The notes beneath the pieces are model-generated. The model was not told where the DNA came from. It saw only the letters and a list, made by a program, of their open reading frames with translations, and did no database searches. A program made the translations under genes and the position numbers. A DNA stretch of 64,000 bases from Edaphosphingomonas laterariae (GTDB taxonomy: Bacteria > Pseudomonadota > Alphaproteobacteria > Sphingomonadales > Sphingomonadaceae), in assembly GCF_900188165.1 (NCBI RefSeq), contig NZ_FZOS01000016.1, positions 21,041-85,040 on the forward strand. The letters run 5' to 3'. Shown here in pieces: positions 1 to 7,292 of this stretch. The stretch's first letter is position 1. Each line of letters opens with the position of its first letter.

Positions 1-399
1 CTGGTGTCCAGCCACCTCGCCAAGCAGGACATCGTGATCACCACCGCCTTGATCCCGGGCCGGCCCGCGCCGCGCCTGATTACGGACGCCCAGCTCGCGA
101 CGATGCGGCCGGGCAGCGTGATCGTCGATCTTGCCGTCGAACAGGGCGGCAATGTCGAAGGCGCCGTCGCCGGCGAGATCGTTGAAAAGCATGGCGTGAA
201 GATCGTCGGCTTCCGCAACGTGCCGGGCCGGATGGCCGCCGACGCGTCGGCGCTGTTCGCGCGCAACCTCTACAACTTCCTGTCCGCATTCTGGGACAAG
301 GAGAAGGGTGGCCCGGTGCTGCCCGATGAGGACGAGATCACGCAGGGCGTCCGGCTGACGCAGGGCGGCAAGGTCGTCAACCAGCGTTTGCTGGGCTGA
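1..399 (+). CDS. pntA: NAD(P) transhydrogenase subunit alpha part 1, C-terminal part (5' end outside window)
   Basis: This is the last 132 codons of the NAD(H)-binding subunit of proton-translocating transhydrogenase, which transfers hydride between NADH and NADP+ at the membrane. The reading frame is open from base 1, so the gene starts upstream of the window. The segment ITTALIPGRPAPRLI followed by MRPGSVIVDLAVEQGGN is the typical end of the second Rossmann half of domain I. The protein stops before any membrane segment, as expected for the split alpha subunit of alphaproteobacteria. The membrane part follows at 511 and PntB at 883, all on the same strand. Identification is firm; only the C-terminal part is visible. 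Confidence 0.95.
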   Translation: MVSSHLAKQDIVITTALIPGRPAPRLITDAQLATMRPGSVIVDLAVEQGGNVEGAVAGEIVEKHGVKIVGFRNVPGRMAADASALFARNLYNFLSAFWDKEKGGPVLPDEDEITQGVRLTQGGKVVNQRLLG

Positions 400-407
400 G
401 GAAATCG

Positions 408-485
408 CGTCACCCCGGTGCAAGCCGGGGTCTCGAAGGGGGCGTACCCGGCCCTCGCGAGATGCCAGCCCGGGCTGGCATGACG
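408..485. repeat. Extragenic palindromic repeat between pntAa and pntAb
   Basis: The 111-bp gap between the two alpha-subunit genes holds nested inverted repeats. ACCCCGG (412-418) pairs with CCGGGGT (425-431), and 462-481 is a perfect 20-bp palindrome, ATGCCAGCCCGGGCTGGCAT. The unit is bounded by CGTCA at 408 and TGACG at 481. The layout resembles the short palindromic units common between genes in sphingomonad genomes; that resemblance is from memory, not from a search. Inside an operon it could adjust mRNA stability or subunit ratio, which is inference. Confidence 0.7.
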
Positions 486-510
486 GCAAAGGGGCAAAGG
501 GGATAGCCCA

Positions 511-798
511 ATGGACTTCATATCGATCCTGTCGATCTTCGTGCTGGCCTGCTTCGTGGGCTATTACGTCGTCTGGTCGGTGACGCCGGCGCTGCACACG
601 CCGCTGATGGCCGTCACCAACGCGATTTCTTCGGTCATCATCGTCGGCGCGCTGATCGCGGCGGCGGCAACCGAGGCCCCGGGCGCGAAATGGCTCGGCC
701 TGGTCGCGGTGGCGCTGGCCAGCGTCAACATCTTCGGCGGCTTCGCGGTCACCGAACGCATGCTGGCGATGTACAAGAAGAAGGAAAAGAAGGGCTGA
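511..798 (+). CDS. pntAB: NAD(P) transhydrogenase subunit alpha part 2 (PntAb)
   Basis: This 95-residue membrane protein is the short alpha-2 subunit of the transhydrogenase, the part that is fused to PntA in E. coli. It has three hydrophobic helices at about residues 5-25, 37-57 and 63-84. The conserved stretch near residues 59-80 ends in GLVAVALASVNIFGGF, typical of the family, and the tail is lysine-rich. The ATG at 511 has an AAGGGG ribosome-binding site about 8 bases upstream. It sits between pntAa and pntB and helps form the membrane proton channel with PntB. Identification is firm from length, membrane pattern and gene order. Confidence 0.95.
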   Translation: MDFISILSIFVLACFVGYYVVWSVTPALHTPLMAVTNAISSVIIVGALIAAAATEAPGAKWLGLVAVALASVNIFGGFAVTERMLAMYKKKEKKG

Positions 799-820
799 GG
801 CCTTTCGCCTGAAATGGCTT

Positions 821-839
821 CCCCTTCCGGCGGAAGGGG
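821..839. repeat. Intra-operon hairpin between pntAb and pntB
   Basis: CCCCTTCC (821-828) and GGAAGGGG (832-839) form an 8-bp stem with a GGC loop. It lies 23 bases past the pntAb stop and before the GAGGGGG ribosome-binding site of pntB. There is no T-run, so it is more likely a transcript-stabilising or attenuating hairpin than a terminator. Confidence 0.5.
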
Positions 840-882
840 CGGGCTCTGCCGTCGCGCGACGCGACGAGGGGGATAAAGTAAG

Positions 883-2331
883 ATGACCGAAGCCGCTACC
901 ACCGTAGCCCATGCTGCGGCCGAACATATCGCGGTGCCGGGCTGGGCCGCGCTCGCTTATCTGGTGTCGGGTGTGCTGTTCATTCTCGCGCTGCGCGGGC
1001 TTTCCAGCCCCACCAGCTCGCGCCGGGGCAATCGCTTCGGCATGATCGGCATGCTGATCGCCGTCGCGACGACGCTGATCCTGCACAATACCGGGCTGAT
1101 CGAAATCGCCATCGCCATCGCGGTTGGCGGCGGCATCGGCTATGTGATCGCCAAGCGCATCGCCATGACGGCGATGCCGCAGCTCGTGGCGGCCTTCCAC
1201 TCGCTCGTCGGCCTTGCCGCCGTGCTGGTGGCCGCTGCCGCCTATCTCAACCCCGGCGCTTTCGGCATTCTCGACGCGGCGACGGGGGAGATCCTGAAGG
1301 TCAGCCGGGTCGAAATGGGCCTGGGCATCGCCATCGGTGCGATCACCTTCTCGGGCTCGGTGATCGCGTTCCTCAAGCTCAACGGCAATATGAGCGGCAA
1401 GCCGATCATGCTGCCGGCGCGCCATGTGATCAACCTCGGCACGCTTGCCGCGATCCTCGGCCTTGTCGGTTACTTCCTGACCGATCAGAGCCCGTGGGTG
1501 TTCTGGACCGTGACGGCGTTCAGCTTCGTCATCGGCTTCCTGCTGATCATCCCGATCGGCGGCGCCGACATGCCGGTCGTCGTTTCGATGCTCAATTCCT
1601 ATTCGGGCTGGGCCGCCGCGGCGATGGGCTTCACGCTGCACAACACCGCGATGATCGTCACCGGCGCGCTCGTCGGTTCGTCGGGCGCGATCCTCAGCTA
1701 CATCATGTGCAAGGCGATGAACCGCAGCTTCATCTCGGTGATCGCGGGCGGCTTCGGTGCCGAAGCCGCGTCGGCCGGTGGCGAAGCCAAGGAACAGCGC
1801 CCGTGGAAGCGCGGCTCGGCCGAAGACGCCGCCTTCCTGATGAAGCAGGCCGAACAGGTGATCATCGTTCCCGGCTACGGCATGGCGGTCGCCCAGGCAC
1901 AGCACGCGCTGCGCGAAATGGGCGATCTGCTGAAGGCCGAGGGCGTGAAGGTGAAGTACGCCATCCACCCGGTCGCCGGCCGCATGCCCGGCCACATGAA
2001 CGTGCTGCTCGCCGAAGCATCGGTGCCTTATGACGAGGTGTTCGAGCTGGAAGACATCAACGGCGAATTCGCGCAGACCGACGTGGCCTTCGTGATCGGC
2101 GCCAACGACGTCACCAACCCGGCGGCCAAGACCGACAAGACCTCGCCGATCTACGGCATGCCGGTGCTCGACGTTGAAAAGGCCAAGACCGTGCTGTTCG
2201 TGAAGCGTTCGATGGGCGGTGTCGGCTATGCCGGCGTCGACAACGACGTCTTCTACATGGACAACACGATGATGCTTCTGGCCGACGCCAAGAAGATGGT
2301 CGACGACATCGTCAAGGCGATGGCGCACTGA
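883..2331 (+). CDS. pntB: NAD(P) transhydrogenase subunit beta (PntB)
   Basis: This 482-residue subunit holds most of the membrane proton channel and the NADP(H)-binding domain III. The first ~270 residues are a run of hydrophobic helices. Domain III shows the VPGYGMAVAQAQ fingerprint near residues 329-340, then GANDVTNPAAKTD and SMGGVGYAGVDN, which bind NADP(H). Length matches the family (about 460-485). The ATG at 883 follows a GAGGGGG site at a suitable distance. It is the last gene of the operon and is followed by a large hairpin at 2373-2409. The complex uses the proton gradient to make NADPH, or the reverse. Confidence 0.97.
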   Translation: MTEAATTVAHAAAEHIAVPGWAALAYLVSGVLFILALRGLSSPTSSRRGNRFGMIGMLIAVATTLILHNTGLIEIAIAIAVGGGIGYVIAKRIAMTAMPQLVAAFHSLVGLAAVLVAAAAYLNPGAFGILDAATGEILKVSRVEMGLGIAIGAITFSGSVIAFLKLNGNMSGKPIMLPARHVINLGTLAAILGLVGYFLTDQSPWVFWTVTAFSFVIGFLLIIPIGGADMPVVVSMLNSYSGWAAAAMGFTLHNTAMIVTGALVGSSGAILSYIMCKAMNRSFISVIAGGFGAEAASAGGEAKEQRPWKRGSAEDAAFLMKQAEQVIIVPGYGMAVAQAQHALREMGDLLKAEGVKVKYAIHPVAGRMPGHMNVLLAEASVPYDEVFELEDINGEFAQTDVAFVIGANDVTNPAAKTDKTSPIYGMPVLDVEKAKTVLFVKRSMGGVGYAGVDNDVFYMDNTMMLLADAKKMVDDIVKAMAH

Positions 2332-2372
2332 TCGGGCGGGCCGCGCGATACGCGGCCCCCAAAGCGACATGG

Positions 2373-2409
2373 TCGGGCCGTTGTCTCCAAAACGGAGGCA
2401 ACGGCCCGA
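2373..2409 (+). terminator. Long hairpin, probable terminator of the pnt operon
   Basis: TCGGGCCGTTG (2373-2383) pairs perfectly with CAACGGCCCGA (2399-2409), and inner CTCC/GGAG bases extend the stem around an AAAAC loop. It starts 41 bases after the pntB stop. Only a short CCGTTTC follows, so the U-tract is weak. It may terminate with the help of Rho or protect the 3' end. Confidence 0.6.
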
Positions 2410-2496
2410 TCCGTTTCGGGCGGGTCGGCGTGTCCTCTCCGGAACGGATGCGGAACGAGCTTGAACTGTCCGTTATGATGCGGGATTTCATCGGGG

Positions 2497-3477
2497 ATGG
2501 ATCAGACCGCTCTCCACCCGCCCGCCACCTTCGCCGCCGGTTATCGCCCGGCATCGCTGCTTGCCGTGGGCGCGGATGCCCTGGCGCTGGCGGATATTGC
2601 AGATGCGGCCCGTGCGCTTGGGTTGCTGATCGAAAGCCGGCGGCTGGACGCGGCGGCGCTGGACGGGATGGCCGCCGCGCCTTCCGCCGTCACCGTCGTG
2701 CTGGCGCTGGGGGATGAGCCGGGCGAGGCGGATGAAAATGCCTGCACGCTGCTGCGTGAACGGGCGGGGCGGGGGCTGTCCGCCTTGGTGGTGGCACCGC
2801 TGGCGGCGATCGATCGCGTGGCGGGGATGCTGGACGAACCCGGCATTGCGCTGCTCTGCCAGCCATCGCCGCTCGATCTCGCGACGGCGCTGGCGCTTGC
2901 CGTGGCGCCGGCACCGGCCCGGCTCCACGACAGCGGCAAGGGTCACGCGCTCTATCCCCAGCTCCAGCAATTGAGCGAACAGATGAGCCAGCTGGCGCGC
3001 GCGCTGGCGCAGATTTCCGACGAGGGGGACGGGGCGGCGTCCGCGCCGCCGTCGTCGGTCGCCGCGCAGGCCCTGTCTTATCGCGCGGAACGCTGGCCCG
3101 CCGCGGAACGCCCGCCGGCGGCCCCGGGCGAGGTGGATGCGGCCTATGTGCGTTCGATCATCCGTGGTCGCCGGTTGCGCGACAGCTATTTCGCGCCCGA
3201 TCTGTTCGCCGATCCGGCGTGGGACATGCTGCTCGATCTGACGGCGGCGCGGCTGGAACGGCGGGATGTCGCGGTGTCCAGCCTGTGCATCGCCGCCGCC
3301 GTGCCGCCGACGACCGCGCTGCGCTGGATCAAGACGCTCACCGATGCCGGCACCTTCCGCCGCGTGGCCGATCCGCAGGATGGTCGCCGGGTGTTCATCA
3401 CGCTGGCCGACGATGCGGCGGAAGCGATGCTCAACTATCTGGCGGCGGCGCGGCGCATGGCGAGCCCGGTGGCATAG
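2497..3477 (+). CDS. Winged-helix (MarR-like) DNA-binding protein of unknown target
   Basis: This 326-residue protein has an alanine-rich N-terminal half without a motif I recognise, possibly a degenerate receiver-like fold (residues ~20-140). A low-complexity linker follows, then a winged helix-turn-helix. Residues 263-285 (LCIAAAVPPTTALRWIKTLTDAG) read as a recognition helix, and RRVADPQDGRRVFITL at about 288-303 is a typical MarR wing. The ATG at 2497 was chosen for its fit to the composition change; no strong ribosome-binding site is seen. The gene stands alone after the pnt operon, and its end overlaps a small convergent gene by 43 bases. DNA binding is likely; the regulated genes are unknown. 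Confidence 0.75.
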   Translation: MDQTALHPPATFAAGYRPASLLAVGADALALADIADAARALGLLIESRRLDAAALDGMAAAPSAVTVVLALGDEPGEADENACTLLRERAGRGLSALVVAPLAAIDRVAGMLDEPGIALLCQPSPLDLATALALAVAPAPARLHDSGKGHALYPQLQQLSEQMSQLARALAQISDEGDGAASAPPSSVAAQALSYRAERWPAAERPPAAPGEVDAAYVRSIIRGRRLRDSYFAPDLFADPAWDMLLDLTAARLERRDVAVSSLCIAAAVPPTTALRWIKTLTDAGTFRRVADPQDGRRVFITLADDAAEAMLNYLAAARRMASPVA

Positions 3478-3644
3478 AAGCTGTCGGGCCGGTCGATGAT
3501 GTCCAGCTGGGCGCCGAACGCGGCGGCCAGCCGGGCGTGGATATCGGCAAGTTCAGGGCATTCGGCATGGGCCGCCCGATCGCGCTCCTCCCGATAACGC
3601 CGTTCCACATAGTCTCGATCGTACCGCATTCCGAACCGTGTCAT
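3435..3644 (-). CDS. Small hypothetical protein, 69 aa
   Basis: This short gene runs convergent to the winged-helix gene and overlaps its last 43 bases. The product is charged at the N-terminus (RYDRDYVERRYREERDRA), which suggests an amphipathic helix, and ends in a more ordinary helical segment. It has no membrane segment or signal peptide. The composition looks like a real protein rather than an antisense shadow, because most of it lies outside any other gene. No clear ribosome-binding site precedes the ATG at 3644. I do not recognise the family, and function is unknown. Confidence 0.5.
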   Translation of the reverse strand: MTRFGMRYDRDYVERRYREERDRAAHAECPELADIHARLAAAFGAQLDIIDRPDSFYATGLAMRRAAAR

Positions 3645-3816
3645 TCGATCGGCCGGGACAGGAATCGCCGACCATCAGAACGCCCCCACGGCGCGCGCCT
3701 GATGACAGCCGCGACGCCGCCTGACGATTACGTAATCTTCCTGACGGCGCGGATGTTACGAACGGGGGCTTGGCGGCCGGACAAAAGCCGCTAAAAGGCG
3801 CGTCTGCACGGGACGT

Positions 3817-3891
3817 GGGCGGTTAGCTCAGCGGTAGAGCATCTCGTTTACACCGAGAGGGTCGGGGGTTCGAAACCCTCACCGCCCACCA
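3817..3891 (+). tRNA. tRNA-Val (anticodon UAC)
   Basis: A full cloverleaf can be drawn. The acceptor stem GGGCGGT (3817-3823) pairs with ACCGCCC (3881-3887), followed by the discriminator A and an encoded CCA (3889-3891). The D-arm begins TAGCTCAGCGGTAGAGC. The anticodon stem TCTCG/CGAGA encloses loop TTTACAC, giving anticodon TAC, which reads GUA valine codons. The T-arm contains GGTTCGAAACC. No integrase or duplicated 3' end is seen next to it, so it is not an evident integration site here. Confidence 0.97.
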
Positions 3892-4020
3892 TTCCATCCC
3901 GTTGTGTCGTACCCAATTAAAAGTGCCTCATTCACGAATAGGCCTGCCTCACGGGGCGAGGGGACTGACGGCGTCAGTTCGGACGCGGGGCGCCTTTGTT
4001 GCGGCACCCCGCGCAGCGCT

Positions 4021-4956
4021 TCATGCGGTGGCTTCGGTCGAACGCTCGGGCTTCAGCAGGCGGCTTTCCTGGCCGTCGATGCCGACCGGCACAGTGCCGG
4101 CGATCGTGGCGCGGCGCAGATGGCGGCGTTGCAGGCCGAAATCCGCGATCGCGCGATGCTGCGTGGCGCGATTGTCCCAGATCGCGACGTCGCCTTCACG
4201 CCAGCGCCAGCGGACGGTGTTTTCCGGCTTGATGACGTGATCTTGCAGGATGGCGAACAGCCGTTCGGAATCCGCGCGGTTCAGCCCGACGAACTGCTTG
4301 ATGAAATGGCCGAGCAGAAGCACGCGTTCGCCGGATTCGGGGTGGACGCGGACGACGGGATGTTCGGTTTCGTAAACGGTGGACGCGAACACCGCCTTGT
4401 AGCGTTCGGCATCTTCCTTGGGCGCGTTGGCGAAGACGGCGGCGTAATCATAGAGATTGGTGTGGATCGCCTTCAGATCGTTGACCAGCAGCTTCAGCGC
4501 GTCGGGCAGATCCTCATAAGCGGTGGCGGTGTTCGCCCATAATGTGTCGCCGCCCGCTTCCGGGATGACGATCGCGCGCAGGATGGAGGCTTCGGGATAG
4601 GCCGGCACGAAGGTCACGTCGGTGTGCCAGCTCGACGCGGCATAGCCTTCGCGGGAGTCGAGCTCGAGCAGGAAGCGTGATCCTTCCGCCACGGGCACGG
4701 TCGGGTGGGCAACCGGCTTGCCCAGCCGTTCGGCAAAGGCCTCCTGCCGGGCGTCGTCCAGCGCGAACTGGTCGCGAAAGAAGATCACCTTGTGGCGCAC
4801 GAGCGCCGTGCGGATCGCCGCGATGGTGGCGTCGTCCAGATCGCCCGACAAGGCGACGCCGCGGATCTCGGCGCCGATGCGCCCGGCGACGGGGACGATA
4901 TCGAGCGCGCTATCGACTTCGCGGGCATTGACGAAACGCTGATGAATGGCGGTCAT
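4021..4956 (-). CDS. TauD/TfdA-family 2-oxoglutarate-dependent dioxygenase
   Basis: This 311-residue enzyme is an Fe(II)/2-oxoglutarate dioxygenase of the TauD/TfdA family, which hydroxylates substrates such as taurine, phenoxyalkanoates or alkyl sulfates. The iron ligands are visible: H111 and D113 in SSWHTDVTF, and distal H267 in NRATQHRAI. R278 is the expected 2-oxoglutarate anchor, 11 residues past the distal His as in TauD. It is the last gene of a leftward set: TonB receptor, MFS symporter, a second dioxygenase, then this one, with a 23-base gap. The ATG at 4956 follows an AAGGAGA site. The substrate cannot be read from the sequence. Only about a third of residues look shared with its neighbour, so the pair may differ in specificity. 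Confidence 0.92.
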   Translation of the reverse strand: MTAIHQRFVNAREVDSALDIVPVAGRIGAEIRGVALSGDLDDATIAAIRTALVRHKVIFFRDQFALDDARQEAFAERLGKPVAHPTVPVAEGSRFLLELDSREGYAASSWHTDVTFVPAYPEASILRAIVIPEAGGDTLWANTATAYEDLPDALKLLVNDLKAIHTNLYDYAAVFANAPKEDAERYKAVFASTVYETEHPVVRVHPESGERVLLLGHFIKQFVGLNRADSERLFAILQDHVIKPENTVRWRWREGDVAIWDNRATQHRAIADFGLQRRHLRRATIAGTVPVGIDGQESRLLKPERSTEATA

Positions 4957-4979
4957 GGCAAGTCTCCTTGAAAGTGGGG

Positions 4980-5855
4980 TCAGCGGGTCCGGGAAGGGCC
5001 GATCGGGCGGTCACCGACGATCGTCACGCGCTCCATGTGGCGCGGCTCATTGTAATCGGGCACGGCGTAATGCTGGGTCGCGCGATTGTCCCAGAAGGCG
5101 ATGGAATGGGGGCGCCAGCTCCACCGCACCTGGAATTCCGGCCGCTTGAACTGGTTGAACAGCAGCGCGAGCAGACGGTTGCTCTCTTGTTGTTCCAGCC
5201 CCTTGATGCGGCGGGTGAAGACCGAATTGACGTAGAGCAGCTTCTCGCCCGTTTCCGGGTGGATGCGCACCACGGGATGCTCGACTTCGGGATATTGGGA
5301 GCGCAGCGCGTCCTTCTTCTCCTCGCTGTCGAGGAACTGGATGAAAATGCTCGGATCGTGGATCGCGGTCAGCCCGTCGATCCGCTCGCGCACCGCTTCG
5401 GGCAGCGATTCATAGGCGGCGACGGCATTGGCGAAGACGGTATCGCCGCCCAGCGACGGCGATACCCGCGCACGCAGGATCGACGCCGCTGACGGCTCGG
5501 GCCGGAAGGTCGTGTCGGCATGCCAGTTGCTGTCCGGCGTGGCGCGATATTTGCCGACGAAATCGCGGGAGATGAGCGGCAGGATTTGCGGATAATCCGG
5601 CAGCGAGAAGACGGGGTGAACCTCCAGCTCGCCAAAGGCCGCGCCGAAGGCGATCTGCTGTTCGCGCGTAATGTCCTGATCGCGGAAGAACAGCACGCGA
5701 TAGTGGAGCAGGGCGGCCTGAAGTGCGCCGAGGCGATGGTCGTCCAGCGGCTCCGCGAGGTCGATGCCGCTGATTTCGGCACCCAGGCTGGGTTGGAGCG
5801 GCCGGATGTCGAACAGGCTTTCTGCTTCCTTCAGCTCGATTACGGGCAATGTCAT
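4980..5855 (-). CDS. TauD/TfdA-family 2-oxoglutarate-dependent dioxygenase (second copy)
   Basis: This 291-residue protein is a second 2-oxoglutarate dioxygenase of the same family. The HxD pair is H112 and D114 in SNWHADTTF, the distal iron ligand is H262 in NRATQHYAV, and arginines at 272 and 276 can bind 2-oxoglutarate. The ending ERVTIVGDRPIGPS is typical of TauD-like enzymes. The open frame extends further upstream, but that part overlaps the MFS gene. The ATG at 5855 with an AAGGAGC site (rightly spaced) starts the conserved protein. It lies 11 bases after the MFS stop and is probably cotranscribed. Two linked paralogues suggest two related or enantiomeric substrates, by analogy with RdpA/SdpA; this is inference. 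Confidence 0.92.
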   Translation of the reverse strand: MTLPVIELKEAESLFDIRPLQPSLGAEISGIDLAEPLDDHRLGALQAALLHYRVLFFRDQDITREQQIAFGAAFGELEVHPVFSLPDYPQILPLISRDFVGKYRATPDSNWHADTTFRPEPSAASILRARVSPSLGGDTVFANAVAAYESLPEAVRERIDGLTAIHDPSIFIQFLDSEEKKDALRSQYPEVEHPVVRIHPETGEKLLYVNSVFTRRIKGLEQQESNRLLALLFNQFKRPEFQVRWSWRPHSIAFWDNRATQHYAVPDYNEPRHMERVTIVGDRPIGPSRTR

Positions 5856-5866
5856 GATTGGCTCCT

Positions 5867-7282
5867 TCAGGCTTGGATGGGGTTGGGGGTGGTGTCGCGC
5901 TGATCGAGCGATGCGCGGATGCGGGCATGGGCGGCGGCATCCAGCGGGAAGCCGTGGACCAAGACGGCGGAAGCGAGGTGGGCGAGCGCGGGGCCGAGCG
6001 CGAAGACCAACAGCAGCCCTTTGAGTGCGTCCGGCGAGTTGGATGGCGAAGCCGGATCGAAGCCGAGCCACGCCACGAGTGGCAGCGCGATGCCCACCGC
6101 CGCAGCCATCGCCGCCTTCATCGAAATGCTGAACACCGAATAGAACAGCGCGGTGCGATCCTCGCCGGTCGCCAGGCGATGCGCGTCGGCGACGTCCGCC
6201 ACCATCGAACGCAGCATGAGATTGCCCGAACCCTGCGCGAAGCCCTGCGCCACGGTGAGCGCGACGAGCAGCCCGAGCTGGCCAGGCATGACGAACAGCA
6301 GGCCAAGGTTGATGGCGACCTGCACCAGTTCCCCGGCCACGGCGGCGCGATGCTTGCCGAGGCGGTAGCCGATCTTCATCCAGATCGGCCCGGCGCTGAT
6401 GCCGAAGATGAATTGCAGCAGGAAAAGCCCGCTCGCCCAGTGCGGCAGCCCCATATAGGCGCTGACGAAGAAGACGAAGAGCGTGCCCCGGATATTCTGG
6501 CCCAGCGTCACCGCGAAGTCGGACGCCAATATCCGCATCAGCAGCCGGTTGGATGCGACCAGCCGCACCGCCTTGCCGAACGGCAGGCGTTGCGCCGGCG
6601 CCTCTGGCAAAGGCGGCTCGGGAAAGGCGCGCAGCGTGAGCACCAGCGACGGCACCAGCGTCACCAGCAGCAGGCCACCCATCACGCCGAGCTTGAGCGG
6701 CCCGTCGCCCGGCCGGACCTGATCGACCAGCGTCGGCAGCACGAGCACGAGCAGCAAAGCGGCGGAGCCGACGACAAGCTGATAGGTCGCCACCCGCGTC
6801 CGCTCATTATAGTCGTGCGATATCTCCCCCGACCATGCGAGGAAGGGGATCTGGATCATCGACCAGCCGAGATAGAAAGCGAACAGGACGAGGCCGAGAT
6901 AGAGCGGCGTCACGCCCCACAACGGGAAGAAGAGCAGCAAGGCCGACAGGCCGAACACCGCGCCGCCGGCGGCGATCCAGATGCGGCGGCGGCCGAAGCG
7001 GCTGCGCGTCCGATCGCTCAGCGTTCCGATGATCGGATCGGCGATCGCCCCCCAGATCTTCTCGATCAGGAAGATGGTGCCGAGCACCGCCAGCGGCACG
7101 CCATAATGCTGCGCGAAGATCGCGGGCAGATAGACGTTGAGCGGCATCTGCGCGGCGGCGACGGGCAGCGCCACTGCGGAGAAAGCCAGCAGTCTGCCCG
7201 GCGGCAGCCGATCCGGCGGGGCGGTGGCTGCCGCTGCCGCTCCGCTTGTCCGCCACAGGTCGCTATTGATGGCTGTCGCCAT
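5867..7282 (-). CDS. MFS transporter, GPH (glycoside-pentoside-hexuronide) cation symporter type
   Basis: This 471-residue inner-membrane protein has about 12 hydrophobic helices. The segment EKIWGAIADPIIGTLSDRTRSRFGRRR, between helices 2 and 3, is the signature of MelB-like GPH symporters, which import a solute with Na+ or H+. A second clue is the QIPFLAWSGEISHDYNERTR loop, comparable to the 'LxxEIt.D..eRt' loop of the family. It lies 10 bases after the TonB receptor stop and 11 before the dioxygenase gene. Together they imply uptake of one compound across both membranes followed by oxidation. GPH members outside sugar transport are common, so the substrate is open. Confidence 0.9.
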   Translation of the reverse strand: MATAINSDLWRTSGAAAAATAPPDRLPPGRLLAFSAVALPVAAAQMPLNVYLPAIFAQHYGVPLAVLGTIFLIEKIWGAIADPIIGTLSDRTRSRFGRRRIWIAAGGAVFGLSALLLFFPLWGVTPLYLGLVLFAFYLGWSMIQIPFLAWSGEISHDYNERTRVATYQLVVGSAALLLVLVLPTLVDQVRPGDGPLKLGVMGGLLLVTLVPSLVLTLRAFPEPPLPEAPAQRLPFGKAVRLVASNRLLMRILASDFAVTLGQNIRGTLFVFFVSAYMGLPHWASGLFLLQFIFGISAGPIWMKIGYRLGKHRAAVAGELVQVAINLGLLFVMPGQLGLLVALTVAQGFAQGSGNLMLRSMVADVADAHRLATGEDRTALFYSVFSISMKAAMAAAVGIALPLVAWLGFDPASPSNSPDALKGLLLVFALGPALAHLASAVLVHGFPLDAAAHARIRASLDQRDTTPNPIQA

Positions 7283-7292
7283 GGTCCACCTC

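Noticed and set aside
3817..3891. tRNA-Val as an integration site of a genomic island
   Set aside because: No integrase, no duplicated tRNA 3' end and no change in gene style on either side within the window.
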